NCBI RefSeq assembly: GCF_025961315.1
Contig: NZ_JAOQNK010000001.1
Location: 2,046,001 to 2,110,000 of the forward strand
Source: Sphingobacterium kitahiroshimense
GTDB taxonomy: Bacteria > Bacteroidota > Bacteroidia > Sphingobacteriales > Sphingobacteriaceae
Length of the DNA stretch: 64,000 nucleotides
Direction of reading: 5' to 3'
In this document: positions 1 to 10,400 of the stretch, in pieces
Numbering within the stretch: the stretch's first letter is position 1
How the letters are laid out: each line of letters begins with the position of its first letter
Notes under the pieces: generated by a model
What the model saw: the letters and a program-made list of their open reading frames with translations, nothing else
The model's database searches: none
What the model was told of the DNA's origin: nothing
Made by a program: the position numbers and the translations under genes

Positions 1-108
1 TATATAAACCTGTTTCATATTATCCATTCGCATTTTATCTTATTCTCTAATATAAAAAAGATCATTAACAGTTTAGTATCTTTTATCTTAAATAATTATC
101 ATTTCAGA

Positions 109-1989
109 TTATTGCGCAATAAAAACGGGTATTTTCACTGCATGCCTCAATTTATTTACAGTTTCTCCGAAAACAAAATCCTTAACTCCCGTATGTCCAT
201 GGCTACCAACAATTAAAAGATCAGCCTCATATTGTTCACATATCTTCGCAATAGAAGCAACCCGATTATTATAACCCAGTTCAAAATTAACTTGATAGGC
301 TCTATCGGAAAAGAAATGTGCATACTTCTCTAATCTTTCCATATCTTGTCTAGACTCTAAGTCATCCGTACTTTCTCCCGTATATTTCACGCCTGCACTT
401 TCAACAATATGCACCAAGATAAAGTGAGAATTCGTATTAGCTATAGAAAGGGCGTACTGTACTGCTTTTGTATCTGAAGTTGAGTAGTCCAAAGCAAGTA
501 CAACTTTATTGAACGATATGGGTTCATCAAACTTTAAATCTTCAAATGGGGGATGGACATCCAATACAATTGCTCTATTTTTATGAAGTATAGGATAAAT
601 AAAGGTCATAATCAACAAAACGATCATACCTGCGGCCCCAAGAATTAATAAAACAGTTAACCATAGTACATCATATTTAATAATCCATGTTGAGATTTCC
701 TCATATACCAGTTTAATATTAAGTACGGCGATGATAATAGCTATAAGCCATGCCAATATTTGCATATAAGGCTTAATAACGAAATTTCCCATCTTTTCCT
801 TATCACTTACAAAATGAATTAATGGAATAACTGCAAATGCCAACTGCATACTTAATATAACCTGGCTAAAAATTAATAAAGAGCCAACTTGAGATTCTCC
901 AGCAATTAATATGACCAATACTGCTGGTATAATAGCTAATAATCTAGTAATAATTCTTCTAAGGGTGGGACTGATCCGTAATCTCAAATATCCTTCCATT
1001 ACAATCTGTCCCGCAAGGGTTCCTGTTACGGTAGAACTTTGACCTGCCAATATCAACGCTACTGCAAATAATTTAGGTGCGAGATCTGTTCCTAATGTTT
1101 TCCCCAATAAGTGATAAGCATCTTCCAGATCTGCTACATCATGCATTCCGTTTTTATGAAAAGCGGCTGATGCGAGGATAAGAATAGCGGCATTAACCAG
1201 AAAGGCGAGATTTAAGGCAATTGCACTATCAAAAAAATTATATTTGAGTGCTTTTCTTATGGAATGGTCATCTCTGTCTATTTTTCGCGTTTGTACCAAG
1301 GCTGAATGTAAATACAAATTATGTGGCATTACAGTAGCTCCGATAATTCCTATTGCAATATAAAGTGCAGCGCTATTGGGTAAGCTTGGAATAAAGCCGG
1401 TCATTACTTCACCGAAATCAGGCTGAACTAAAAACATCTCTACCATAAAGCACATACCAATCATCGTAATTAGACCAATAATGAAAAGTTCCATCTTTCG
1501 CATTCCTAATTTCTGTAGATACATAATCAAAAATGTATCTGCAAAACTGATTAATACGCCCCAAAGGATATCTATTCCAAAAAGTAAGTTTAATCCGATC
1601 GCCATTCCCAATACTTCGGCGAGATCACAGGCCGCGATTGCTATTTCTGCTAAGATATAAAGCACAAAATTCATGCGCTTTGGGTATGTCTCCCGATTGC
1701 ACTGTGCGAGATCTTTTCTTCTCACTATTCCTAAACGGGTACAAAGACTCTGCAAGAGTAAAGCCATGATGTTACTCATCAATAAAACCCATAATAGGGC
1801 ATAACCAAACTGACTTCCCCCGGCTAAATCTGTAGCCCAATTCCCAGGATCCATATAACCTACACTAATTAAATAGGCCGGTCCAAAAAAACTGAGGATT
1901 TTTTTTATTTTTGATTTGCCCTTACTGATTTCAACACTTTCGTGCACATCTGAAAGAGATTTTTCATGCTGGTAAGGATCTTTACTCAT
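109..1989 (-). CDS. Nramp-family divalent metal transporter with C-terminal universal stress (UspA) domain
   Basis: Inner-membrane Mn2+/Fe2+ importer (MntH/Nramp family, proton coupled) carrying a cytoplasmic Usp domain. Residues about 30-470 form the transporter with roughly 11 hydrophobic segments. The TM1 metal motif DPGN is at residues 47-50 and the TM6 motif appears as MPHNLYLHS. From about residue 490 a Usp fold begins (KVVLALDYSTSD) and ends with GSHGHTGVKDFVFGET, which fits the ATP-binding pattern G-2X-G-9X-G, although the usual Ser/Thr after the last G is Glu. A plain MntH is about 410-450 aa, so the extra 150 residues are a true fusion with no stop or frameshift. It is monocistronic, and no metal-responsive operator was recognised. 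The metal specificity is inferred from the family. Confidence 0.93.
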   Translation of the reverse strand: MSKDPYQHEKSLSDVHESVEISKGKSKIKKILSFFGPAYLISVGYMDPGNWATDLAGGSQFGYALLWVLLMSNIMALLLQSLCTRLGIVRRKDLAQCNRETYPKRMNFVLYILAEIAIAACDLAEVLGMAIGLNLLFGIDILWGVLISFADTFLIMYLQKLGMRKMELFIIGLITMIGMCFMVEMFLVQPDFGEVMTGFIPSLPNSAALYIAIGIIGATVMPHNLYLHSALVQTRKIDRDDHSIRKALKYNFFDSAIALNLAFLVNAAILILASAAFHKNGMHDVADLEDAYHLLGKTLGTDLAPKLFAVALILAGQSSTVTGTLAGQIVMEGYLRLRISPTLRRIITRLLAIIPAVLVILIAGESQVGSLLIFSQVILSMQLAFAVIPLIHFVSDKEKMGNFVIKPYMQILAWLIAIIIAVLNIKLVYEEISTWIIKYDVLWLTVLLILGAAGMIVLLIMTFIYPILHKNRAIVLDVHPPFEDLKFDEPISFNKVVLALDYSTSDTKAVQYALSIANTNSHFILVHIVESAGVKYTGESTDDLESRQDMERLEKYAHFFSDRAYQVNFELGYNNRVASIAKICEQYEADLLIVGSHGHTGVKDFVFGETVNKLRHAVKIPVFIAQ

Positions 1990-2077
1990 TAGGATTGCTA
2001 TGTCGTTAATATGCCATCTATCTTGCGGAAATAAAGATATAAATCCTAAAACGAAAAACTACATTTTTATCCTTTTA

Positions 2078-2659
2078 TTAAAAATCAAAAGACAACTGTC
2101 CCTCTTCTTTAGGAGGTTTAGGAAGATTGCCAAATTTAAATTCTTCTATTGTATCATATTGTTTTTTAATGGGATTAAATCTTCGCAAGAAAATACTAGA
2201 ACAAAAAAAATCTAAATCTATTGCTTTGAAATTTTCAAAAGCTACAGCAAGCTTATCCTGATCCAACTTACGCCCGACTGTCAAATGAGGTTCAGTACTT
2301 TTAAACATTTTCGTATCAAAATCGATACTGGTTATGGCCTGCATTTTATTTTTCAAAAACTGTCTAGATTTTAATGCTGGAGCAATGAAAAAAGCACCAT
2401 TTTTTGGAAAGGCACTATAATCATCAAAATACACATATTGCGAATTTTCATATTTAAGAATCTCTGTGACTTGTTTTTTTATCTTTGATAGATCATTACC
2501 ATTGGCTAAATATTCACATATGGTAATATGCGCTAATGAATGACAACTCGAAAACCATCCAATCTTGTTCTTTAAACTTTCTTTGATAAATTTTACCATC
2601 TGAATACCCTTTTCACAGGGTTGAAATACCAATGAATATTTTTCTAAGTCTGTGACCAT
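2078..2659 (-). CDS. 2'-5' RNA ligase / cyclic phosphodiesterase (LigT) superfamily protein
   Basis: Small cytoplasmic protein of the 2H phosphoesterase superfamily. Two H-x-T-x motifs are visible, HITI in the first half and HLTV in the second, with spacing typical of the bilobed 2H fold. The substrate is unknown; family members act on 2',3'-cyclic or 2'-5' RNA ends or on ADP-ribose 1'',2''-cyclic phosphate. An upstream ATG at 2734 would add 25 mostly hydrophobic residues. I prefer the start at 2659 because AAGGA lies at good spacing before it on the minus strand (an ATG at 2665 is also possible), and the similarity-bearing sequence only begins there. It lies behind the Nramp gene's start, is probably transcribed alone, and ends in AT-rich DNA. 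Confidence 0.72.
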   Translation of the reverse strand: MVTDLEKYSLVFQPCEKGIQMVKFIKESLKNKIGWFSSCHSLAHITICEYLANGNDLSKIKKQVTEILKYENSQYVYFDDYSAFPKNGAFFIAPALKSRQFLKNKMQAITSIDFDTKMFKSTEPHLTVGRKLDQDKLAVAFENFKAIDLDFFCSSIFLRRFNPIKKQYDTIEEFKFGNLPKPPKEEGQLSFDF

Positions 2660-2895
2660 TTCCATTCCTTTCTCTAATGATTCGCTTTCCTTTAAATATA
2701 GTGATAATAAAACAAAAAGAAAAACTTTCAACATTTACTGAGATCAATCTTACATTAACGCATGGTTTCATAAGATGTAATGGATTAAGAACTATAATCA
2801 TCATGCAATGCTGATCTCAATTTCTTATTGCAATTTATGGTTTTAGTAAAATGCCATAAAGCTTTGTAATGGTCTATTAGCAATTATTTTTTAAG

Positions 2896-2903
2896 TAACT
2901 TTG
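2896..2903 (+). promoter_or_regulatory. Bacteroidota -7 box of the DEAD-box-like gene
   Basis: TAACTTTG matches the TAnnTTTG -7 consensus exactly and lies 28 nt before the GTG start at 2932. No well-spaced TTTG -33 box was found. Confidence 0.55.
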
Positions 2904-2931
2904 TCCATTATTCATTAAATACGACAATAAA

Positions 2932-4215
2932 GTGTCTTTCGATAAATTAAAATTAAGCAAGCGGTTACAAAAATCCATGGAAAGTTTGGGTTATTTAACA
3001 CCCAAGGAAATACAAGTGAAATCTATGTCTCGGATATTAGGTGGCCAAGATATTATCGCTATAGGTCCTGACGGTTCAGGTAAAACAACAACTTATATCC
3101 TCAGTGTACTTTCTGGACTTAAATTCAACGTTCCTGATGCTCCAAAAGTTTTGATTTTGGCTCCTGATCAAGAATGTGTTCAGGCTATTGTTGATCAATT
3201 TTATTTGATCAGTAAAAATAAAGACCTTAGTATTATTGGATTACGTGCTGGAGGTAGTATGGAGCAAGAAATTGAAAAACTTGTCGCTGGTGTTGAAATC
3301 GTTGTTTCTACTCCAAATAGAGCAAGAGCTGTCTACCTTAAATTGGGCTTAAATCTTAATTTAATACATACCATAATTATCGATGATGCAGAAGAGGTAA
3401 TTAAAAATGGCATGATAACTCCGGTGAAAGAACTTGTTCAGAGTGCTAAAAAGTGTCAACATCTTGTTTTTAGCACAGTGGAGCATGAAAAATTACACCA
3501 GATGATTGATGGTTTTATGGTTTCTCCAGCCCTGATCGAAGTAGAAGAACTTGCTGCGGAAAAACTTAATGTACATGATATGTTTCTATATCAGGTTCCA
3601 AATTTTACAACAAAAATCAATCTTCTCAACAGCTTAATGCTGGACAACGAAGTTTTTGATAAAGTGATCATTTTCGTTAATAGTAAACTTACTGCACAAA
3701 AATTAGGGAAAAGCTTACACCGTAAATATAACGATGAGATCGTTATATTTAACCCCTTATTTTTTGAAGATAAAAGTATTTCTGATATCGAATTATTTAA
3801 ACAAGAGGATGCTCATCGGATATTAATCGTAGCCAATGAAGGAACTGAAGTATTAGATGTGTCAGGAATACCGTATATTTTTCATTTTGAAATCCCCGAG
3901 AATAACGATACGCTTATACAACGAATCATTAAATCAAATGCAGAAGAGCAATTGTCATTTACTTTTGCAACAGATTTGGAGTTGCCTGAAATAAAAAAGA
4001 TGGAGCATACAATAGGTCAAAAAATGGAAGTTCTTGATTTACCAGAAAAATTATCAATTTACAGTGCAAAAAAGGGAAATACCTCATTAATTGATGATGA
4101 TAATGATGGAACACGTGGTGCAGCTTACCATCAAAAGAAAGAAAGTAATAGCAAAACATATAATTATGGGGCTGGTAAAAAAGCTAAGATGACCATGAAG
4201 AAGAAAAAGGGTTAA
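2932..4215 (+). CDS. DEAD-box-like helicase with degraded catalytic motifs
   Basis: Two RecA-like lobes in the order of DEAD-box RNA helicases. The lobe-1 motifs are a Q-motif-like PKEIQ (24-28), Walker A GPDGSGKTT (K51), APDQE for motif Ia, STPNR for Ib, and IIIDDAEE for motif II (151-154), where DEAD is expected. Motif III, normally SAT, reads STV. Lobe 2 shows KVIIFVNSK for motif IV and VANEGTEVLDV for motif V. Motif VI, normally HRxGRxGR, is IQRIIKSNAEE and lacks the arginine finger pattern. The C-terminus is a Lys-rich tail ending KKAKMTMKKKKG, likely an RNA-binding extension. The start is GTG. The fold is clear, but unwinding activity is doubtful; ATP binding is still plausible. It is monocistronic with its own promoter and terminator. 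Confidence 0.8.
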   Translation: MSFDKLKLSKRLQKSMESLGYLTPKEIQVKSMSRILGGQDIIAIGPDGSGKTTTYILSVLSGLKFNVPDAPKVLILAPDQECVQAIVDQFYLISKNKDLSIIGLRAGGSMEQEIEKLVAGVEIVVSTPNRARAVYLKLGLNLNLIHTIIIDDAEEVIKNGMITPVKELVQSAKKCQHLVFSTVEHEKLHQMIDGFMVSPALIEVEELAAEKLNVHDMFLYQVPNFTTKINLLNSLMLDNEVFDKVIIFVNSKLTAQKLGKSLHRKYNDEIVIFNPLFFEDKSISDIELFKQEDAHRILIVANEGTEVLDVSGIPYIFHFEIPENNDTLIQRIIKSNAEEQLSFTFATDLELPEIKKMEHTIGQKMEVLDLPEKLSIYSAKKGNTSLIDDDNDGTRGAAYHQKKESNSKTYNYGAGKKAKMTMKKKKG

Positions 4216-4231
4216 ATATCCTCCTTCATAT

Positions 4232-4277
4232 AAAATCTAAAAATCACGGGACTATTACTCCGTGATTTTTAGATTTT
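4232..4277 (+). terminator. intrinsic terminator after the DEAD-box-like gene
   Basis: An 18-bp perfect inverted repeat (4232-4249 with 4260-4277) with a 10-nt loop, 16 nt after the stop codon. The right arm contains a TTTTTAG run. Confidence 0.8.
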
Positions 4278-4478
4278 TGGCTTAATATAGATCATTCCGA
4301 TATGGTTTAGCCTTTTTAATTGTGAACTTGTGACGATTCAATGAAATTTAACCTGTCATAAAATCATTAATTATATTTTATCTTTATAGGTCTATTGAGT
4401 GGCGCTGTAAGTTATAAATAATGAAGGAAGCAATTTACCACTATGCCTCTCCTATCTTGGTTATATTAAAATAAAAAA

Positions 4479-5504
4479 ATGTACAATTTCAAAAATGACT
4501 ATTCTGAGGGTACACACCCAAATATTCTCAATAAATTAATAGAAACAAATCTTGTTCAACAACTTGGTTATGGAGAAGATGAATATGCTATCCAAGCAAA
4601 AGATATTTTAAAAAATAAGATCAATAACCCACAAGCTACCATACATTTCCTTTCCGGAGGTACGCAGACCAACCTTATTGTTATTTCTTTTCTTTTGCGC
4701 CCCCATGAAGCGGTGATCAGTGCTAAAACTGGACATATTTCGGCTAATGAAACAGGAGCTATTGAGGCAACCGGCCATAAAGTAATTACTGTAGAAACCG
4801 CTGATGGCAAACTTAATCCAGTTGCTATTGAAAGAGCATTGCAAGAATATGCACTAAAACCACATGTAGTAAAACCTCGGATGGTTTATATTTCCAATTC
4901 AACTGAGATCGGCACGATCTATCTCAAAAAAGAATTAGAAGATCTGGCAGCATGTTGTCTTTCGCATAATTTGTTGTTATTTCTTGATGGTGCTCGATTG
5001 GGACACGCTTTAATGGCTCAAGATAATGATTTAACACTCGCTGATGTTGCAAAATTAACAGATGTATTCTATATCGGTGGGACGAAAAATGGTGCATTAT
5101 TAGGCGAAGCTGTTATTTTTAAAGATCCGCATCTGGCAGAAGATTTTGATTATGTACTGAAACAAAGAGGTGCAATGTTAGCGAAAGGACGTGTACTTGC
5201 GATACAATTTCTTGAATTATTCAAGGAAGACCTATATTTCGAATTGGCAGATCATGCTAACAAAATGGCTATGAAGATAGCAAGCACTGTTAAAGCTAAA
5301 GGTTTTTCTTTCTTAACAAATTCAACTACAAATCAGATCTTTCCTATTTTACCCAAAAATATTATTACAAAACTCAATGAAAATTATTTGTTTTTTGTCT
5401 GGAAAGAAATAGATGAAGACAATGCTGCAATTCGATTAATAACATCATGGGCAACAGACGAACAATATGTCGATGCATTTATTAATGATCTTAAAAAATT
5501 ATAA
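4479..5504 (+). CDS. ltaE: low-specificity L-threonine aldolase (PLP-dependent beta-eliminating lyase family)
   Basis: Cytoplasmic fold-type I PLP enzyme that cleaves L-threonine or L-allo-threonine to glycine and acetaldehyde. Motifs seen are the phosphate-binding SGGTQTN near residue 60, the aspartate that contacts the PLP ring nitrogen in FLDGARLGHAL, and the Schiff-base lysine in YIGGTKNGALLGEA (about residue 206). The 341-aa length is normal for the family. It is a stand-alone gene on the plus strand between two terminators. Related PLP enzymes such as phenylserine aldolase cannot be excluded from sequence alone. Confidence 0.88.
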   Translation: MYNFKNDYSEGTHPNILNKLIETNLVQQLGYGEDEYAIQAKDILKNKINNPQATIHFLSGGTQTNLIVISFLLRPHEAVISAKTGHISANETGAIEATGHKVITVETADGKLNPVAIERALQEYALKPHVVKPRMVYISNSTEIGTIYLKKELEDLAACCLSHNLLLFLDGARLGHALMAQDNDLTLADVAKLTDVFYIGGTKNGALLGEAVIFKDPHLAEDFDYVLKQRGAMLAKGRVLAIQFLELFKEDLYFELADHANKMAMKIASTVKAKGFSFLTNSTTNQIFPILPKNIITKLNENYLFFVWKEIDEDNAAIRLITSWATDEQYVDAFINDLKKL

Positions 5505-5596
5505 TTTATTATTTTGACAATCTAAAATAGGTTTTACTAGTGTAAAGTATTTATAATATATAATAATATTATTTAACAAAAGATCTGTTTAATAAA

Positions 5597-5630
5597 AAGA
5601 GGTTTATCTAATAATTTAGATAAACCTCTT
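5597..5630. terminator. bidirectional terminator between the aldolase and SusD genes
   Basis: A 13-bp perfect inverted repeat (5597-5609 with 5618-5630) with an 8-nt loop. Convergent genes end on both sides, and A/T runs flank both arms, so it can serve both strands. Confidence 0.78.
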
Positions 5631-5646
5631 TGTTTATTGTCAATGA

Positions 5647-7374
5647 TTAATACCCATTGTTTTGTGTTAAAGCACCACCACTTCGATCAATTTGAGCTTG
5701 AGGAATTGGGAAATATTCATTTTCAGGTTTAAAATTCAAGCCTTTATATGCTGGTAAAATACCACCTTCAAAAGATGAATAACTTTCTAAAACTGCCTTT
5801 GCTTCACCCCATCTTACTAAATCATAAAAGCGATGACCTTCCATTGCCAATTCCAGACGACGTTCAAAACGAACAGCTTTTCGCGCATAAGTTGGATCAG
5901 GAAAAGATAAGTATGGTTTAACGACATAGACAGCAGCATTGCTATTATTGGCTGTTTTCTTCGCTGGTAGATTAGCGGCTCGTTTACGAATTGCATTAAC
6001 ATAATTCATTGCACCAGTCAAATTCCCAACTTCCACTTCACACTCTGCTGCCATCAACACAACATCAGCAAGACGGATTATATTTACATCTAGATCAGTG
6101 ATGTATGCAGCACCTGAAGCTGTATGGCTACCAAATTGACTCTGCGGAATCATAGTTTTGATACCTACAAAAGGACCTCCATTCGTGACGTCTCTAATCC
6201 ATGCATCTCCCGGCATTACACCGTAATCAAGATACCTTACTCCTCTACGCCCCACAGTATAATCTAATCGCGGATCAAATCTTAAGCTAACATCCAATTG
6301 ATATTTTGTTTTTGCTGAGTCCGCTTTTGTATCCACCAAACCAAAATCTGATTTGTAGGGATTTAGACGAAATGTACCATCTAAAAGTGGTAACCCATTA
6401 GCGTCAACTTTATATGCATTTACCAAATCAATTGTTGGTTGATAAAACCCACAACAGCCAACGGGATTATTTCCATTCAATCCAGCTAACATATCCCCCA
6501 CATTTGCATTGTCACCACTACCGTTAGGATTGATGGCATGTTTCGATACTAACAAAGCCTCAGGTCCATTTTCAGTTAATACATCAAAGTTATTTTGAAA
6601 AGGCATTGCTAAAATATCTTTACCAGCCATAACCTCCTTAAACAAAATAAGCGCATCAGGATATTTCTTTTGGTACAAATAAACTTTGCCCAAATATGCT
6701 TTAGCAATATTTTGATCCATTCGACCTGCCTCTTCATTAATCTTCGTTAAAGGTAAATTCTCAATACCAAACTTTAAATCTTCTATTATTTTTGGTAGCA
6801 CATCATCTTTATTAGGCTTTACCTTCGCTTCATCTAAAGTAGTATTTTCATCTACAAAAACAAGATTCTTGAATACCCTCCATAGATAAAAATAATAATG
6901 TGCTCGCAATACTCTCGCCTCCCCTTCAATCTGCGTTGCTCTAGCTGCGCTAATAGTCTTAGCTCCAGCCTGATCTACTTTTAATAGGCGTAAAGTGTTA
7001 TTAGCCCGCAATACACCTTCATAATAAACTTCCCACATTTGGCTCAAGTTATCGTTTGAACTATTTGGTGTATGAAATTCAATCATATTCATATTCGGCT
7101 GATCAGTAGACGTAGAACCTTTATGTGCATTATCTGCTGCAACTTCACCAAATAACCACTGGCTTGGTGCCGATGAGTAATTACCCCAAGTTCCACTTAC
7201 ATTCCCATTCAATATTCCATAGGCTCCAATCAATATCCCTTCAATTCCTTTAGCATTTTCAACTTGTGGTTCTGCTAATTCTCCTTGTGGAAATTTTTCC
7301 AAAAAACCCTTACCGCAAGAAGCAAATAAAAGTGTAGTGGCTCCCAGCATCATATATATATTCTTTTTCTTCAT
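5647..7374 (-). CDS. SusD/RagB-family outer-membrane nutrient-binding lipoprotein
   Basis: Surface lipoprotein that captures a glycan or other nutrient and hands it to the SusC channel. The signal peptide ends in the lipobox LFASC (Cys20), and after it the sequence KGFLEKFPQG is typical of mature SusD N-termini. The middle is helical and TPR-like (AKAYLGKVYLYQKKYPDAL). The C-terminal part has ARKAVRFERRLELAMEGHRFYDLVRWG, the usual RagB/SusD ending motif. The 575-aa length is normal. It starts 30 nt after the SusC stop, so it is the second gene of a two-gene operon. No glycoside hydrolase, sulfatase or sigma/anti-sigma pair adjoins it, so the substrate cannot be guessed. Confidence 0.95.
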   Translation of the reverse strand: MKKKNIYMMLGATTLLFASCGKGFLEKFPQGELAEPQVENAKGIEGILIGAYGILNGNVSGTWGNYSSAPSQWLFGEVAADNAHKGSTSTDQPNMNMIEFHTPNSSNDNLSQMWEVYYEGVLRANNTLRLLKVDQAGAKTISAARATQIEGEARVLRAHYYFYLWRVFKNLVFVDENTTLDEAKVKPNKDDVLPKIIEDLKFGIENLPLTKINEEAGRMDQNIAKAYLGKVYLYQKKYPDALILFKEVMAGKDILAMPFQNNFDVLTENGPEALLVSKHAINPNGSGDNANVGDMLAGLNGNNPVGCCGFYQPTIDLVNAYKVDANGLPLLDGTFRLNPYKSDFGLVDTKADSAKTKYQLDVSLRFDPRLDYTVGRRGVRYLDYGVMPGDAWIRDVTNGGPFVGIKTMIPQSQFGSHTASGAAYITDLDVNIIRLADVVLMAAECEVEVGNLTGAMNYVNAIRKRAANLPAKKTANNSNAAVYVVKPYLSFPDPTYARKAVRFERRLELAMEGHRFYDLVRWGEAKAVLESYSSFEGGILPAYKGLNFKPENEYFPIPQAQIDRSGGALTQNNGY

Positions 7375-7404
7375 GATATTTAAATTTTAATAATTAATAA
7401 AGCT

Positions 7405-10400
7405 TTAGAATCCTAAACTAAGACCTAACATGTATTGTCTTGCCTGTGGATAGACTCCAAAATCAACACCTAATGCTGGATAATCCGAAGGAGTAGCGGT
7501 TACCTCTGGATCTAACCCTTCATATTTGGTAATAGTAAACAAATTCGTTACAGCAAAATACATTCTAAACTTACGTACTGAACTATTTGCTCCAAATAGA
7601 TTTTGAACAGGTAAATTATAACCTACCTGTAAATTCTTAAGCTTTAAAAAACTAGCATCTTGTACATAATAACTTGAAGATGCATATTCATATGGAGAAG
7701 CATCATTGACTTGAGAAGGAATCATACTTCCATTATTTTTTGGGCTCCATTCATCTAAGACACGAACACTTTTCTGTCCTTTGAAAACTCCGAAGTCGGT
7801 AAAATAACGTGTTGCTTCATAATTTTGATTTCCTTTAGAACCGTAGAAATAAGCCATAAAATCAAAGTTTTTATACGTTGCATTGATATTTAATGAATAT
7901 ACAAAATCAGGATGTGGACTTCCTATTATTGTTCTGTCATTAGCATCAATTACATTATCACCATTTATATCGGCATATTTAAGCCCTCCTATCCGTGATT
8001 TTCCATCTGCATAAGGTGTACTTGCGACATCAGCAGCATCTTGATAAATTCCAACAACTTTATATCCGTAAAATGCGCCTAATGGTTCACCAGCTTTTAA
8101 AATAGAAGTTTCCATACTACGGAAAGCACCATAAACTTGTTGACTAATTGAAGGAGCTAAAGACACAATTTTATTTACATTTCTTGAGATATTAGCTGAA
8201 AGATCAAGCGTGAATGGTTTTTCTTGTTTCTTGCCATAATGATAATTTAATGAAAACTCAACTCCTTTATTTTGCATATCACCAATATTGACATAAGGCG
8301 CATCAGCTCTTCCTACACCAACTGCTGGTAATGGAAGAGGATAAAGCATATCTGTAGTTTTCTTATTATACCAGTCAAATGATCCATCAAAATCACCATT
8401 CATGATGGAAAAGTCCAATCCGAGGTTTAATGCGGACACCTGTTCCCACTTAATTGCAGGGTTACTATATGCATTTTGCCATACACCGGAACTAAGTGGT
8501 CCGTTGATTGGGTAAGAAGATGAGTTAACATCAACTTTATAACGATTTACATATTGATTTTGTGGAATACGCTGATTTCCTGTTACTCCATAACCAGCAC
8601 GAATTTTAAGATCATTCAACCATGAAGATCCCTTTAAAAACTCTTCTTCCGATAATCGCCAAGCAGCACTTACACCAGGAAATACCCCATATTTATTGTC
8701 TGGTCCAAATGTTGACGATCCATCTCGTCTTACAGTACCACTCAAAATATAACGATCTTTAAAAGAATAGTCTACTTTTCCGAATATAGAGAACAATGAA
8801 CCCACGGTTCCCTCCCCATTTCCAAAAATATCTTTTGACGCAGCATCAATATAAAAATAATCTAAACTTTCAGTCGTAAAGAAACCGTTTCCTCGAGCAG
8901 ATATTTGTCTATATCTGCTGGATATTGCTTCGGTACCCAACAAAATATTTAGATTATGTTCATCATTAAATTTCGCTTTATAATTTAAGGTATTTGTCCA
9001 TGTCCACTCTTTATTAATTCCAGAAGATTCAATCATTCCGTTGTTGAAACTTCCTTCCGTAAATTCTGGATTCGGATAGGTATATGAAACTGTATTATAA
9101 TTTTCATATTTCATACCCATACTTGTGCGGAAAGTTAAGCCTTTAAGTAAATCATACTCCCCATAAACATTACCAAAGAATAAATTACTTTTATTCTTAT
9201 TATCTTGAGCACGAGATGCTATGGCTACTGGATTTTCTCCATTACCATACTGCCCACCAACAGAACCTGCAAAATTTCCACCTTCATCATATACAGGGAT
9301 TAAATTGTGTATTCGGTATGCAAAACCAAGGGCACTCCCTTCCCCAATATAATCACCTGCAGTATTTGTATTCACCCCCATGCCAAAACCTTCAGTAAAA
9401 GAATACTGAATATTTTCCCCAAATCTCAATTTTTTATCAAAAGCAGAAAATGACATATTCGAGCGGACATTATATTTTTCAAAACCAGTATGAATGATAG
9501 TACCTTTTTGGTTTAGATATCCTCCTGAAAAAGCATAATTTGCATTCTCCCCCCCACCCGTAGCACTTAATTGATAAGATTGGGTTGGTGCATTTTGAGA
9601 TAACGCATCAAACCAATTGGTACCAGCTTGATTCGCTTTTGTAATTTGATAAAAATCGGCTCGACTTGAAGCATCATATTTGTATTTTGACATATCAAGA
9701 TCAGCAGGTTTAATATCATGACCTAATTTAGTACCTGCAATAATGTAATCTGGTAAAGTATTGTTTTTTCCATCTAATCTATTTTCAATATCTAAAACTT
9801 GTTGTGGACTTAGCATTTTAGGAAAACGACTACTGTTAGGAACCTGTATTCCAAAATAGGCATCCAAATTAATTTGTGGTTTTCCCGATTTACCCATTTT
9901 TGTTGTCACAATCACGACACCATTATTTGCGCGAGATCCATATATTGAAGCTGCAGATGCATCTTTTAGAACCTGCATACTTTCGATGTCATTTTGATTC
10001 AACCAACTTAATTTCCCTTCATACGGCACACCATCAATAATGTATAATGGTTCATTATTGTTAATGGTACTATAACCACGGATCTTAATCTGAGGAGTTG
10101 CACCTGGAGCACCATCTGTCACAACCTGCACCCCTGTTGCACGCCCTTGTAAAGATTCTACGGCACTTGCAGCCGGTGTACTTTTTAACTGATCAACATT
10201 CACGACAGAGACAGCTCCGGTCAGATCTTTTTTACGTTGTGTGCTGTAACCTGTCACAACTACCTCATCCAAATCACCAGTTTGTCCTTGCATCCCAACA
10301 ATTAGTGGAAGTGATGTTGATGTCACATTCACAGATTGCTTTGAAAAACCGACATAGGTAATTTCCAATACATCATTTAAGGCTGCATCAATCTGAAAAT

